From Bacteroidales bacterium (GTDB lineage: Bacteria > Bacteroidota > Bacteroidia > Bacteroidales > GWA2-32-17): 64,000 nucleotides of DNA. Each line of letters begins with the position of its first letter. The stretch's first letter is position 1. Of the stretch, positions 19,542 through 29,779 are shown piece by piece. Under the pieces are notes generated by a model, which was not told where the DNA came from, made no database searches, and saw only the letters and a program-made list of their open reading frames with translations. The DNA is taken from the NCBI GenBank assembly GCA_026416095.1, contig JAOAFV010000048.1:1-64000 (forward strand), read 5' to 3'. Position numbers and translations under genes: made by a program.

Positions 19542-20159
19542 GATAAATATTTTTTTAACATTAAACTTAGTATACAAAAGCACTGTATAACACAACACAT
19601 CCTGAAAATTCTAATCATTCTTTTAATATCCGAAAACAAACGAGTAAAAAAATAAGAGTAAACATATACTTGACCGAGTGTAAAATAAAACAATTGCCTA
19701 AAATTACTCAACTTACAGGAGTTTAAACCAGACAATTTGATGTATCGTAAATTAAACAAGTTCATAAAATAATAAATAAAACCTCCAATTGGTCTCGTTA
19801 AAATTATTTTTAAAAATACACTTAAACAAAAAGTGGCATATTCGAAAATTTTATAAAGAATAATTTAAAAAAAATATGAAAAATATAAATAATGTCTGTT
19901 GAATAATTTTTTTTTTACATTTTTTTTGCTTCACAGTTGATAATTTAAATACACACACGTATGTGGTGTTATTCTTTGCCATCGTACTAGATTTTTATGT
20001 TAAAGTCTTTTATAAAAATATTGTATTGATAAGTTTTTTAATAATACAATCTTTTTTGCTGTATTTTTTTAAAGTTATTAATTTCATGTTTGATTAAAAC
20101 TTGCACTCACAAGCATTGTAAAAATTAAAGGATTACTAATATGAGCATTATTTACAATA

Positions 20160-21050
20160 TCTCTTAGCAATGCATCAGATAAATCTTAATGATCGACACT
20201 CTTAATAATTTTTAAATCAATGTAATTTTCAAAGTAATATGCCATAAAAGAAAGTTCTTCAAAACTTACTTTTATAAAAGGAAATTTTAACTTTACGAAA
20301 TAAATTATTTACTTACATTAGAGAATTTAAATAAATCTAAATAATCTTGGTTAAAGATCAAATTTTTAAAGTTTATTGTATCTGATTTGCATTCAATTTT
20401 CTCAAAATTAATACAAGATTCTCCAAGATAAGTTTTATTAAAAATAATTTTACCCCCTAAACCTAAAAATGTACTTTAATTAAAGTATATAGTACCATTT
20501 CTTAAAACAATTTTTTCAAAATAAGAGATGTTTCGACATAATTGGAATAAAGAAAATCGATATTTACATTTGCAAACCCACAAATTTTAAAGGTTATTTT
20601 ACCATTTTCAAAAGAAGAATTAACAAAAGAAATTTGACAATCGCCAAAGTATAAATTTGTAAAAAAACATTACTATCGGCCAAAAGGGCATTGAACGTTT
20701 TTTGTTAATTTATTAAAATAACGATTTTTAAAAGTCATATTCTATTTTACAAAATTTGCATCATATAAGGTAAGTTATATACAAGAAAAGTTACTGCATT
20801 GTAATTAAAGTTTTGTTCCTTAAATAGAGATTTAAAGAAAATGGTATTTCTTTTTCCAATAAAATATTTTCTTTAAACGTTGCATATTGTTATTAAATAT
20901 TATTCTGCTAAAATTTGTATTGATACTATTATAATTGGCTTTGCGAGCAAAAATTTTTTTACCAACTACTACTCTTCTTCTAAATTAAACACTTCGTAGT
21001 AATTTTTAATAGAAAATTTACTATAAACACCCTATCTAACTTAATATTCT
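20160..21050 (-). pseudogene. decayed pentapeptide-repeat-like protein gene
   Basis: Minus-strand frames joined across stops and frameshifts read NLYFGDCQISFVNSSFENGKITFK, CGFANVNIDFLYSNYVETSLI, FEKIVLRNGTIYFN*STFLG, SLFKEQNFNYNAVTF, ANYNSINTNFSRIIF. Confidence 0.55.
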
Positions 21051-21250
21051 TCATTATTTAATAATACACGTGGAATTAATATAAAACAACCTTCACTTCT
21101 ATTTTACTAATATTCAGCAATAATTTCTATGTCGAATTATTTAATTTTATAATAAATTTTTATAATGTATTTATTTATTCAGTTTTCAGAACAACAATTT
21201 GATTCAACTTAGCAGCTTTTAAGTTGAGATAAAACTTGCAATAACACTGC

Positions 21251-21346
21251 AAGCAAGCATATTAATAAAACAAAAACAACTGCTTTTCACAAAGATTTGA
21301 TACAAAATGTAGTAATAAGCAAGCATATTAATAAAACAAAAACAAC
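21251..21346. repeat. 30-bp exact direct repeat, 66-bp period
   Basis: AAGCAAGCATATTAATAAAACAAAAACAAC at 21251-21280 and 21317-21346. Confidence 0.9.
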
Positions 21347-22559
21347 CCCTAGTAAAGGGAATATAAAAGATGTTCCTATTAAAAGAGCAATAATATTGCC
21401 AATAATAATACCGAGTAAAACTCCAATAAATCCTCCAAATTGTCCTATAATTATTGTTTCAGTAAAAAACTGTTGCTTAATATTTACCGAGATTGCCCCT
21501 AATGACTTTCTTATACCAACTTTCTCTTATTCTCTCGTTAACGGCTACCAACACAATATTCATCAAGCTAATAACAAAACCTAAAAGTGTTATAATTCCT
21601 ATAATTATTGCAACAATAGTTACATATTTAATATTAAGAACTTTGCAAAACCTTTTATAAAGGCCTCTAAATATTTTGGAAAATATTGATTTTCAATTAT
21701 ATTTAATTGCAAAAAACTAATTTTTAGGTAGTTTTGCAAAGGTCTCATATTATTTATAATATATTTACAAGAGAATCGCTTTTTTGAATTTCGAAATTAT
21801 TATTTTCATATGGCTTCAGCTTTCTTATTTATACGAAAAATACTTTAGGCCTTTTCTAAAGCAATATCGAATAAATATTTAAAGGCATTACATTAATAGT
21901 AAAAAAAATTTTTTCCGAATTAAAGTATGTTCTTACAGTTTTCACAGGTATGTAGCATACATTGTCATTCGAAATTCCATACGAAGTTCCCTTCGATTTT
22001 AGAGAACCTATTATTATAAATACTTTAATTACAACTTTATTACCAACTGGTATTGAAGCATCAGTGAACAATTTTGCTTTAATATCGCTCCATATGTGGC
22101 TACTAATAGGGCACTTTCAATTTCGTTAATATTAAAATTTCTGCTTTCTTCTATTGCTAAATAGAAATATAAAAATAATTTTCGTCGACACCATAAAGAG
22201 AAATATTTGGATTTGTTTTTTTTATGTCCATATTTTATTTGTACATGAAATGGAATTCTACAAGTAATTGAAATTAAAGAAGGAATTTTTAGAGTATGCT
22301 TAACTTTTACAAATTCATTGTAGTTAATAGGTGAATAGTTTTTAGCATTTTCTCTATGCCCCTATAGATAGCGCGACGATATGCGAAAACTATTCGTACC
22401 AAGTAACAAAAATTTTTCTATAAACGCTTTTTTTATAGCTTCTACAGAAGTAAGTATAGCTATCAAAGGTGTAATTCCTATTGTAATTATCGATATTGTT
22501 AAAGTAGTACGAATTTTATTAGACCTTAAATGTATCGATATTTTGATATTTTCGAGCAA
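21290..22559 (-). pseudogene. decayed MacB/FtsX-family ABC transporter permease
   Basis: Fragments in different frames: MLENIKISIHLRSNKIRTTLTISIITIGITPLIAILTSVEAIKKAF; NPNISLYGVDENYFYIS; GSLKSKGTSYGISNDNVCYIPVKTVRTYFNSEKIFFTINVMP; antisense of the + ORF at 21297 gives the C-terminal FtsX region (ERKLVYKKVIRGNLGKYL). Confidence 0.8.
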
Positions 22560-22585
22560 GATGTAATAATATTTAACCTACTTTT

Positions 22586-25528
22586 TCATTCTAATAACTC
22601 TTCGATTTCTTTAACAGTTAACCTACTAAAATTTTTATAATCAAGTATATCATCTGCAATATTTTTTTTGTTTTCTTGCAATTTTAAAATTTTTTCTTCT
22701 ATTGAATTTTCTGTTATAAATTTATAAGCAAAAACATGTTTGTTTTGACCTATTCTGTGTAATCTATTAATGGCTTGTTGTTCAACAGATGGATTCCACC
22801 AAGGATCGATAAGGAATACGTATTCTGCAGCCGTAATATTTAAACCAACACCACCTGTTTTTAATGTCATTAAAAGAATATTTAAATCATCGCTTTTTTG
22901 AAAGGTATTAAGGAAAATATCTCGTTGTTTTTCAGATGTTTTACCTGTAATCATAAAATATGGAATATTATTCATGTTTAGATAACGAACGTAAATATTT
23001 AAATGTTTAACAAATTGAGAGAAAATTACCAGTTTGTAATTATTCTGAATAATTTTATTTAAGTGAGAAATAATTTCTTCGTATTTACCTGAAGAAAAAG
23101 CAAAATCTTTTTCGCAAATTACAGGATGATTAGCAATTAAGCGAAGGCGCATTAATCCCGATAATATAACCATAGAAATTTTTGAATAATCGCTATGTCG
23201 GTTTTCAAAAAGAAAGTTACGAATTTCAGATTTTCTTTTTTCGTATATTTTTTGTTGTTCGTTCGTCATAGGGCAGTAACATATTTTTTCGGTTACAGGT
23301 GGTAACTCGTTAAGAACTTGTTTTTTTGTACGTCTTAAAATAAAAGGATTAATAATATTTAAAAATTTTGATTTTGCATCTTTAGATTTCTGTTTTTGTA
23401 TAGGATCGAAAAATACTTTTTTGAAAAAATTTAAATTTCCCAGCATGTTCTTATTAACAAAATTAAGTTGGGCCCATAAATCTGTTAAAGAATTTTCGAT
23501 AGGTGTACCTGTTAATACAAAACGACTTCTTGCTTTAAGTTGTAATATTGCGTTATATATTTTTGTTTCGGGATTTTTTATATACTGACTCTCATCTACT
23601 ATTATACAATTAAAGTCAAAATTTTTTAATTCATCAATGTTTCTTCTAATGTTACCATATGTGGTTATTATTAAATCGAACTTATCAAATAATTCAATAT
23701 CTAATTTATTACTACTACCATTATAAACAAAACATTTCAAAAGAGGCGCTGTTTCTTTGATTTCGGTAATCCAATTTTTTACCAGCGATAATGGGCAAAT
23801 CAACAACGACGTAAGCTGTTTTTTATCTAACTGTTCATTAAGTTCATCAAATAAAAACAATTGTATTGGTTGTTGTTTTCCTGAATGTTTTTGTTTTAAA
23901 TACATTAAAAATGCAATAATTTGAATTGTTTTACCCAATCCCATTTCATCGGCAAGACATCCACCTAATTTGTTTTCCCATAGAAAATAAAGCCAACTTA
24001 CTCCAACTTTTTGATATTCACGTAACTTTTTTGTAATTAAATTCGGTTGAAACTCAATATCAAATCTCTGCTTTTTTAAATCATTTACAAACCTATATAT
24101 TTTGTTTTCAAATTCAAGAATTTCGATGGCAGTAAAATATTGATTTCGGCTAATTTTCATTCCTGTGTTATCGTATTTCTTTATAAGAGGAAAAACATCT
24201 TTAAGACGAGTAAACCATTCGTGTGGTAAAACTACTATGCTTCCATCATTTAATTGCAAATATGGGTTATTATTAATAATGTTTTCTGCTATTTTTGAAA
24301 ATGGAATTATATATTCTCCAATCTTAACATTTACTAACAAATCGAACCAATCAATGTTTTCTTTTATCCTGTATTCAATTGTTAAATTTTCTATAAAATA
24401 CTTTTTTTCTGTTTCATTAACAATAGAAAAATTATTCTGAGTAAGAAAAGTGTAATTCTTATTTAAAAAACTTACAAGAGACCTTTCTATTTCTTCGTTG
24501 GTGGCGTCAGGTAAAGTTATTTGTATATCGGGTGTTACAAAAATATTATCACATACATGTTGTAGCCCCAAGTCAAATAATATGCTAACGTACTTATTTT
24601 CGAGATTCAGATTTCTCTTCAATAATTTGAAAATATATGTGTTGTCGGAATTCTTAATATAAGTAAAAAATTTAGTGTTTGTATTGCTAAAAGCAAATTC
24701 AAAATTTTCGTACTTAAAATACAAACATAATGCTGTTTTCGTGTAATCATTTTTTAATAGCTTTAATACTGGTATAGGCTCTTCGTTAATTTCAATAATT
24801 TCTATATTCGAAAAAACAACTTCGTAGTTCTCTATAAGTGATTTACCAAATTTATCTAAAAAATTTCCAAGTAGATTTGGAGGAATTTCAATAACATTTT
24901 TCGATAAAAATGGTTCAATTTTTTTTCCATTGATACCCCTTATTTCGAAAATTTTATCGTTAAAAATAATCCAACATGGATCTTCACCCAAGATAATTGT
25001 ATTTTTAAAATTTAAAAATATTTGTTTGTTTCCTATAAATGCATTAATGAAATACTTATAAATATTATCTTCATATCGCAACTCAAATATTATTTTAAGA
25101 TTATCGGCCGAAAAGTATAAAGGAGTTTCTTCTATAATACCCCCTACCTTTGAAGAATAATAAATTGGAATTTCATTTTTTTTTATAAGCGTAATTGCAT
25201 TATTCACTTTTCTATTATGATACTCTATTATTTGTTTAAGAGTTTTTCGATCGGTAGTGAGTTTTTTAAAGAATTCTTTCTTTTCTTTATAATGAGACCC
25301 AAAAATTTCGAAAATAGTATCATCGGAACATTGAATTAAGATCTGAGCTATTTCATAGCTCGTATTGTCTAAAAGGTACGAATACGACTTAAAATTCTTG
25401 GCATTTATTTCTATACTCTTTATAGAAAAAGAATTATCTTTTAACAAAGTAACCACAAAAGGCGAAATTGTATGACCAAAAAATCTATGAGGTAATAATA
25501 CAAACACTATCTTTTGCTTGTTTTCCAT
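22586..25528 (-). CDS. SNF2/RapA-like DEAD-box family helicase
   Basis: LGGCLADEMGLGKTIQIIAFLMYL, IIVDESQYIKN, FVLTGTPIENSLTDLWAQ, LMTLKTGGVGLNITAAEYVFLIDPWWNPSVEQQAINRLHRIGQ. Confidence 0.96.
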   Translation of the reverse strand: MENKQKIVFVLLPHRFFGHTISPFVVTLLKDNSFSIKSIEINAKNFKSYSYLLDNTSYEIAQILIQCSDDTIFEIFGSHYKEKKEFFKKLTTDRKTLKQIIEYHNRKVNNAITLIKKNEIPIYYSSKVGGIIEETPLYFSADNLKIIFELRYEDNIYKYFINAFIGNKQIFLNFKNTIILGEDPCWIIFNDKIFEIRGINGKKIEPFLSKNVIEIPPNLLGNFLDKFGKSLIENYEVVFSNIEIIEINEEPIPVLKLLKNDYTKTALCLYFKYENFEFAFSNTNTKFFTYIKNSDNTYIFKLLKRNLNLENKYVSILFDLGLQHVCDNIFVTPDIQITLPDATNEEIERSLVSFLNKNYTFLTQNNFSIVNETEKKYFIENLTIEYRIKENIDWFDLLVNVKIGEYIIPFSKIAENIINNNPYLQLNDGSIVVLPHEWFTRLKDVFPLIKKYDNTGMKISRNQYFTAIEILEFENKIYRFVNDLKKQRFDIEFQPNLITKKLREYQKVGVSWLYFLWENKLGGCLADEMGLGKTIQIIAFLMYLKQKHSGKQQPIQLFLFDELNEQLDKKQLTSLLICPLSLVKNWITEIKETAPLLKCFVYNGSSNKLDIELFDKFDLIITTYGNIRRNIDELKNFDFNCIIVDESQYIKNPETKIYNAILQLKARSRFVLTGTPIENSLTDLWAQLNFVNKNMLGNLNFFKKVFFDPIQKQKSKDAKSKFLNIINPFILRRTKKQVLNELPPVTEKICYCPMTNEQQKIYEKRKSEIRNFLFENRHSDYSKISMVILSGLMRLRLIANHPVICEKDFAFSSGKYEEIISHLNKIIQNNYKLVIFSQFVKHLNIYVRYLNMNNIPYFMITGKTSEKQRDIFLNTFQKSDDLNILLMTLKTGGVGLNITAAEYVFLIDPWWNPSVEQQAINRLHRIGQNKHVFAYKFITENSIEEKILKLQENKKNIADDILDYKNFSRLTVKEIEELLE

Positions 25529-26193
25529 ATTCTAAAAAGGTTCTTAAAATATCGCCTAACAGCTCTAAAAGGGCTTTTTCTGTTATTAAACTTAGGACAA
25601 TCGCAATCATCAGTCAATTTTACATATGGATTTAGCCAAAATCGAACGCCAAGTAAATAAGTAAATGTTTTATATGAATGTCCATACATAATGCTCATGT
25701 TAATATCTATTCTTTTGCCAAGGTAAATATCGTACTCAAGTTTACCGATTAATGAAAACTTATACTCAATATTACCATTATAACGATACTTTGTTTCGGC
25801 TACATAACCTGCACCAAATTTTTTCCACGATTCGCGATAAGAAATAGCAGGAGCTATGTCTAAATATAATTGATTCCTGAACTTATGAAAAAACATATAT
25901 CGAAAAGATATTTTACTAAACCCAGCTATCATCGCCCCAGCATCTGAAAAAAAACCCTGCGATAACTGAATAGACATGTAATTTTTCTTTATATAAAACT
26001 CATAAGATAACATTGCACCCGGTTCAGTATTAAACACTCCAAGAGAATCTAATTTGTTTTCATAAAATTGTAAATTAGGATTACCAAAAAAATGAAATCC
26101 AATTGTCATAAATTCAAGAGATAATGCCTGCTGAGCGTTTAATAGCTTTACAAATATTAAACTGAATAAAAGTACTGTAAATTGTCTTTTCAT
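25507..26193 (-). CDS. secreted/outer-membrane hypothetical protein
   Basis: Signal peptide MKRQFTVLLFSLIFVKLLNAQQ; alternating aromatic beta-barrel-like sequence. Confidence 0.7.
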   Translation of the reverse strand: MKRQFTVLLFSLIFVKLLNAQQALSLEFMTIGFHFFGNPNLQFYENKLDSLGVFNTEPGAMLSYEFYIKKNYMSIQLSQGFFSDAGAMIAGFSKISFRYMFFHKFRNQLYLDIAPAISYRESWKKFGAGYVAETKYRYNGNIEYKFSLIGKLEYDIYLGKRIDINMSIMYGHSYKTFTYLLGVRFWLNPYVKLTDDCDCPKFNNRKSPFRAVRRYFKNLFRIWKTSKR

Positions 26194-26469
26194 AAATAAA
26201 TTGCTAATTTAGAAAATAAAATTTTAATAATTAATGTCTACCTAATGTTTGTTATGTAATTAATTTTTCTTATTAATTTAAAAGCATTAAAATACCAACG
26301 TAGTAAATGTAATTTTTTAATTAATACCCTTAAATTAGCAACCTACGTTAGGTGCTATCATTAAAAATAATGGTAATAAAAAACTCTCACTACTTTCATG
26401 TAATTGCTTTAATTTTTTTTGAGATTATAGCTTTTTCAAATAAAGTTTTTTTTATAATTTTATTTTTCT

Positions 26470-26477
26470 TAATTTTG
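26470..26477 (+). promoter_or_regulatory. putative -7 element TAATTTTG
   Basis: TAnnTTTG match upstream of glycogen operon start 26515. Confidence 0.4.
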
Positions 26478-26514
26478 TAAAAAAATAACTGTAAAAAAAT
26501 AAAATTACTTAAAT

Positions 26515-28461
26515 ATGAGTTATATCAAATTCGATAAAACACAGCTTCTTAATCTTGAATATTCATTAAAAAGAGAGGTGTTACGTTCAAATAGAGCAGG
26601 TTCTTATGCATATACTACTATTATTTGTTGCAATACTCGGAAATATCATGGGCTACTTGCATGTCCGGTCGACACCTTAGATGGTGGTACTCACATGTTT
26701 TTATCATCTTTAGACGAAACAATAATACAGCATAAATCTGAATTTAATCTTGCTATTCATAAATATCCTGGTGTTTTTGATCCGAAAGGGCATAAATATT
26801 TGCGCGACTTCAGCATAGAGCCTAATCTTAACTTAATATATAGTGTGGGTGGTGTTGTCCTTAAAAAAGAATTAATATTAATTACTCACGAAGATCGAAT
26901 ATTAATACGTTACACTCTTATTAATGCCCATTCTCCTACAAAAATAAGATTCAAACCATTTCTTGCATTCAGAAGTATTCATTCTCTAAGCAAAGCAAAT
27001 CTTTATGCAAATACTAAATATATACCAGTTCAAAACGGAATAAAAATAAGATTATACGATACATATCCTTTTTTATATTTACAATTCTCAAAAAAAGTAG
27101 ATTATGTTCATGTTCCCACATGGTATTATAATATTGAATACCCCGAAGAAAGAGATAGAGGATACGAATATCACGAAGATTTACTTGTCCCTGGTTTTTT
27201 TGAAACAAATATAAAAAAAGGCGAAACAATAGTTTTCTCGGCAGGGTTAGAGCAAGCAAAAACAAGAAGTTTAGGAATTCTGTTCGATAAAGAAGTAAAA
27301 TCAAGAGTTGTAAGAGATAGTTTCGAAAAATGTTTGTTAAATGCCGCCCAACAATTCATAGTAAGAAGAAAAAAAGAAACTTATATAATAGCAGGATACC
27401 CATGGTTTGGAGTATGGGGGCGCGATACTTTTATTTCTTTACCAGGCTTAATGTTTTCTCTAAACGATTTAAAAACTTACAAAGACGTTCTCAACACAAT
27501 GATAAAAAAAATGAAAGGACCCTTTTTCCCAAATACATGTTGTGGTGACTATGCAAATTATAATAGTGCCGATACATCACTATGGTTTATTTGGGCAGTA
27601 CAACAGTACGCTGAATATACAAAAACTCATAAACAAATATGGAAAGAATACGGCAAAGTTATAAAAAATATACTTAACTCGTTTCGTACAGGAACCGATT
27701 TTAACATAAAAATGCATGAAAATGGGCTCTTGTGGCAGGGAATGCCCGGTATGGCTTTAACTTGGATGGACGTTATTGTAAACGGAATACCTGTTACACC
27801 ACGCTATGGTTTTGCCGTCGAAATTAATTCGTTATGGTATAATGCTATAATGTTTGCCTTAACCTGTGCTAAACTTTCTAAAGACCGTAAATTTATTATT
27901 GACTGGATTGAAATACCTACTAAAATAGAAGAAAATTTTATTAAAACATTTTACGATGAAAATAAAGGCTATTTGGCAGATGTTGTTACCGAAAACAACA
28001 AAGACTTTAGCGTAAGGCCAAATCAAATTTTTGCAATTTCTCTTCCTTATTCTCCTATTAAGGATGTTGAAATTAAGAAAAATATAATAGAAAAAGTAAA
28101 AAAAGAGCTACTTACCCCTAAGGGGTTAAGAACTCTATCACCTAACCATCCCGATTATAAAGGAAGATACTGTGGAAATCAAGTAGAAAGAGATTTAGCA
28201 TATCACCAAGGTACAGTTTGGCCATGGTTATTAGGACATTTTGTAGAAGCATTATTCAGAATATATAAGGAAGAAGCTTTACCACAGGCCGAAGAATTGT
28301 TTTATAATTTCGAAGAAGATATGATAGTTCATGGTATAGGAACAATAAGTGAAATATACGACGGCGATCCTCCACATAAGCCAGATGGGGCTGTTTCGCA
28401 AGCTTGGAGTGTATCGGAATTATTAAGAATTAAACTAATGATTGATTACTATAAAAAATAA
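26515..28461 (+). CDS. amylo-alpha-1,6-glucosidase / glycogen debranching enzyme
   Basis: LKREVLRSNRAGSYAYTTIICCNTRKYHGLL, WFGVWGRDTFISLPGLM, ADTSLWFIWAVQQY, GTVWPWLLGHFVEA. Confidence 0.93.
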   Translation: MSYIKFDKTQLLNLEYSLKREVLRSNRAGSYAYTTIICCNTRKYHGLLACPVDTLDGGTHMFLSSLDETIIQHKSEFNLAIHKYPGVFDPKGHKYLRDFSIEPNLNLIYSVGGVVLKKELILITHEDRILIRYTLINAHSPTKIRFKPFLAFRSIHSLSKANLYANTKYIPVQNGIKIRLYDTYPFLYLQFSKKVDYVHVPTWYYNIEYPEERDRGYEYHEDLLVPGFFETNIKKGETIVFSAGLEQAKTRSLGILFDKEVKSRVVRDSFEKCLLNAAQQFIVRRKKETYIIAGYPWFGVWGRDTFISLPGLMFSLNDLKTYKDVLNTMIKKMKGPFFPNTCCGDYANYNSADTSLWFIWAVQQYAEYTKTHKQIWKEYGKVIKNILNSFRTGTDFNIKMHENGLLWQGMPGMALTWMDVIVNGIPVTPRYGFAVEINSLWYNAIMFALTCAKLSKDRKFIIDWIEIPTKIEENFIKTFYDENKGYLADVVTENNKDFSVRPNQIFAISLPYSPIKDVEIKKNIIEKVKKELLTPKGLRTLSPNHPDYKGRYCGNQVERDLAYHQGTVWPWLLGHFVEALFRIYKEEALPQAEELFYNFEEDMIVHGIGTISEIYDGDPPHKPDGAVSQAWSVSELLRIKLMIDYYKK

Positions 28462-28465
28462 CACT

Positions 28466-29770
28466 ATGAAAGTATTAATGTTTGGGTGGGAATATCCGCC
28501 ACACATCACAGGGGGGCTTGGAACCGCATGTTATGGCCTTGTTAAAGGTCTTGCAAAACAAGGTATAAATGTAATTTTAGTAGTACCGCGTTTATGGGGT
28601 GGCGAAGATAACAAAGTTGCTTATTTGCTCGATGCTAGCGAAGTTGAACTCGACGAAAGAATAGTATCTTATTATTATAAAGAATATTTTGATAAAATAA
28701 AATACTATGCTATAGATAGCATCCTAATCCCATATGTGTCGCCTCAAGATTTTGAAAAATTACTTTATAGTGAAAACATTAAAGGAATTTCACATGTTGA
28801 TGAGACAGTATTAAGAAAAAAGTTCAAATTTTCTGGAAAATATGGCGAGAATTTATATGCCGAAGTTGCTCGATATTCATTAATTGCGGGAGTAATTGCA
28901 AGAGAAAACCCACATGATATTATTCACGCCCACGATTGGCTTACGTATCCTGCAGGTATTGTAGCAAAAGAAATTTCTAAAAAACCACTTATTATTCATG
29001 TTCATGCTACAGAATTCGACAGAAGTGGTGAAAACATAAATCAATATGTATACAACATCGAAAAAATAGGCATGGAAGCTGCCGATAGGATTATAACAGT
29101 CAGCTACCATACCAGAAATATCGTTATTAATAAATACGGAATTAATCCCGATAAAGTTTTTACTGTACATAATGCCATTGATCCATACGATATTGATAAA
29201 ATACGGCAAAATAAAGGATTTCCAGAAAAACTTGTAACTTTTTTAGGCAGAATTACTTTTCAAAAAGGTCCCGATTATTTTGTAGAAGCTGCTTATAAAG
29301 TTTATCAAAAAGATCAAAACATTAGATTTGTAATGGCAGGTAGCGGCGATATGCTTAACAGAATGATACGTCAGGTTGCACGTTACAGAATGGGACATAA
29401 ATTTCAATTTACCGGATTTTTAAAGGGTGAAGATGTATATCGTTTATTCCTTATAAGCGATGTTTACGTAATGCCTTCTGTTTCCGAACCTTTTGGTATC
29501 TCTCCACTCGAAGCAATGTATTCAAATGTTCCTGTAATAATTTCTAAACAAAGTGGTGTATCCGAAGTTCTTAAATATGCTATTAAAGTCGATTTTTGGG
29601 ATATTGATGCTTTAGCCGATGCTATCTATGCTCTTACCCACTACAATGGCATTTCTAATATGTTCCGCAAATACGGTAAACAAGAAGTAATTAACATGAA
29701 GTGGGATAACAGTGCTAAAAAAGTTATTGAAATTTATAAATCAGCTATTGGTGTTAAATGCTTTAATTAA
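28466..29770 (+). CDS. glycosyltransferase family 4 (glycogen/starch synthase-like)
   Basis: MKVLMFGWEYPPHITGGLGTACYGLVKGL, HAHDWLTYPAG, FLGRITFQKGPDYFVEAA, VMPSVSEPFGISPLEAM; true ATG at 28466 (track start is TTG). Confidence 0.93.
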   Translation: MKVLMFGWEYPPHITGGLGTACYGLVKGLAKQGINVILVVPRLWGGEDNKVAYLLDASEVELDERIVSYYYKEYFDKIKYYAIDSILIPYVSPQDFEKLLYSENIKGISHVDETVLRKKFKFSGKYGENLYAEVARYSLIAGVIARENPHDIIHAHDWLTYPAGIVAKEISKKPLIIHVHATEFDRSGENINQYVYNIEKIGMEAADRIITVSYHTRNIVINKYGINPDKVFTVHNAIDPYDIDKIRQNKGFPEKLVTFLGRITFQKGPDYFVEAAYKVYQKDQNIRFVMAGSGDMLNRMIRQVARYRMGHKFQFTGFLKGEDVYRLFLISDVYVMPSVSEPFGISPLEAMYSNVPVIISKQSGVSEVLKYAIKVDFWDIDALADAIYALTHYNGISNMFRKYGKQEVINMKWDNSAKKVIEIYKSAIGVKCFN

Positions 29771-29779
29771 ATGTAAACT

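Noticed and set aside
21297-21584. Plus-strand ORF of 95 aa and the 22381-22566 plus ORF
   Set aside because: Antisense of the recognisable decayed MacB/FtsX permease; not independent genes
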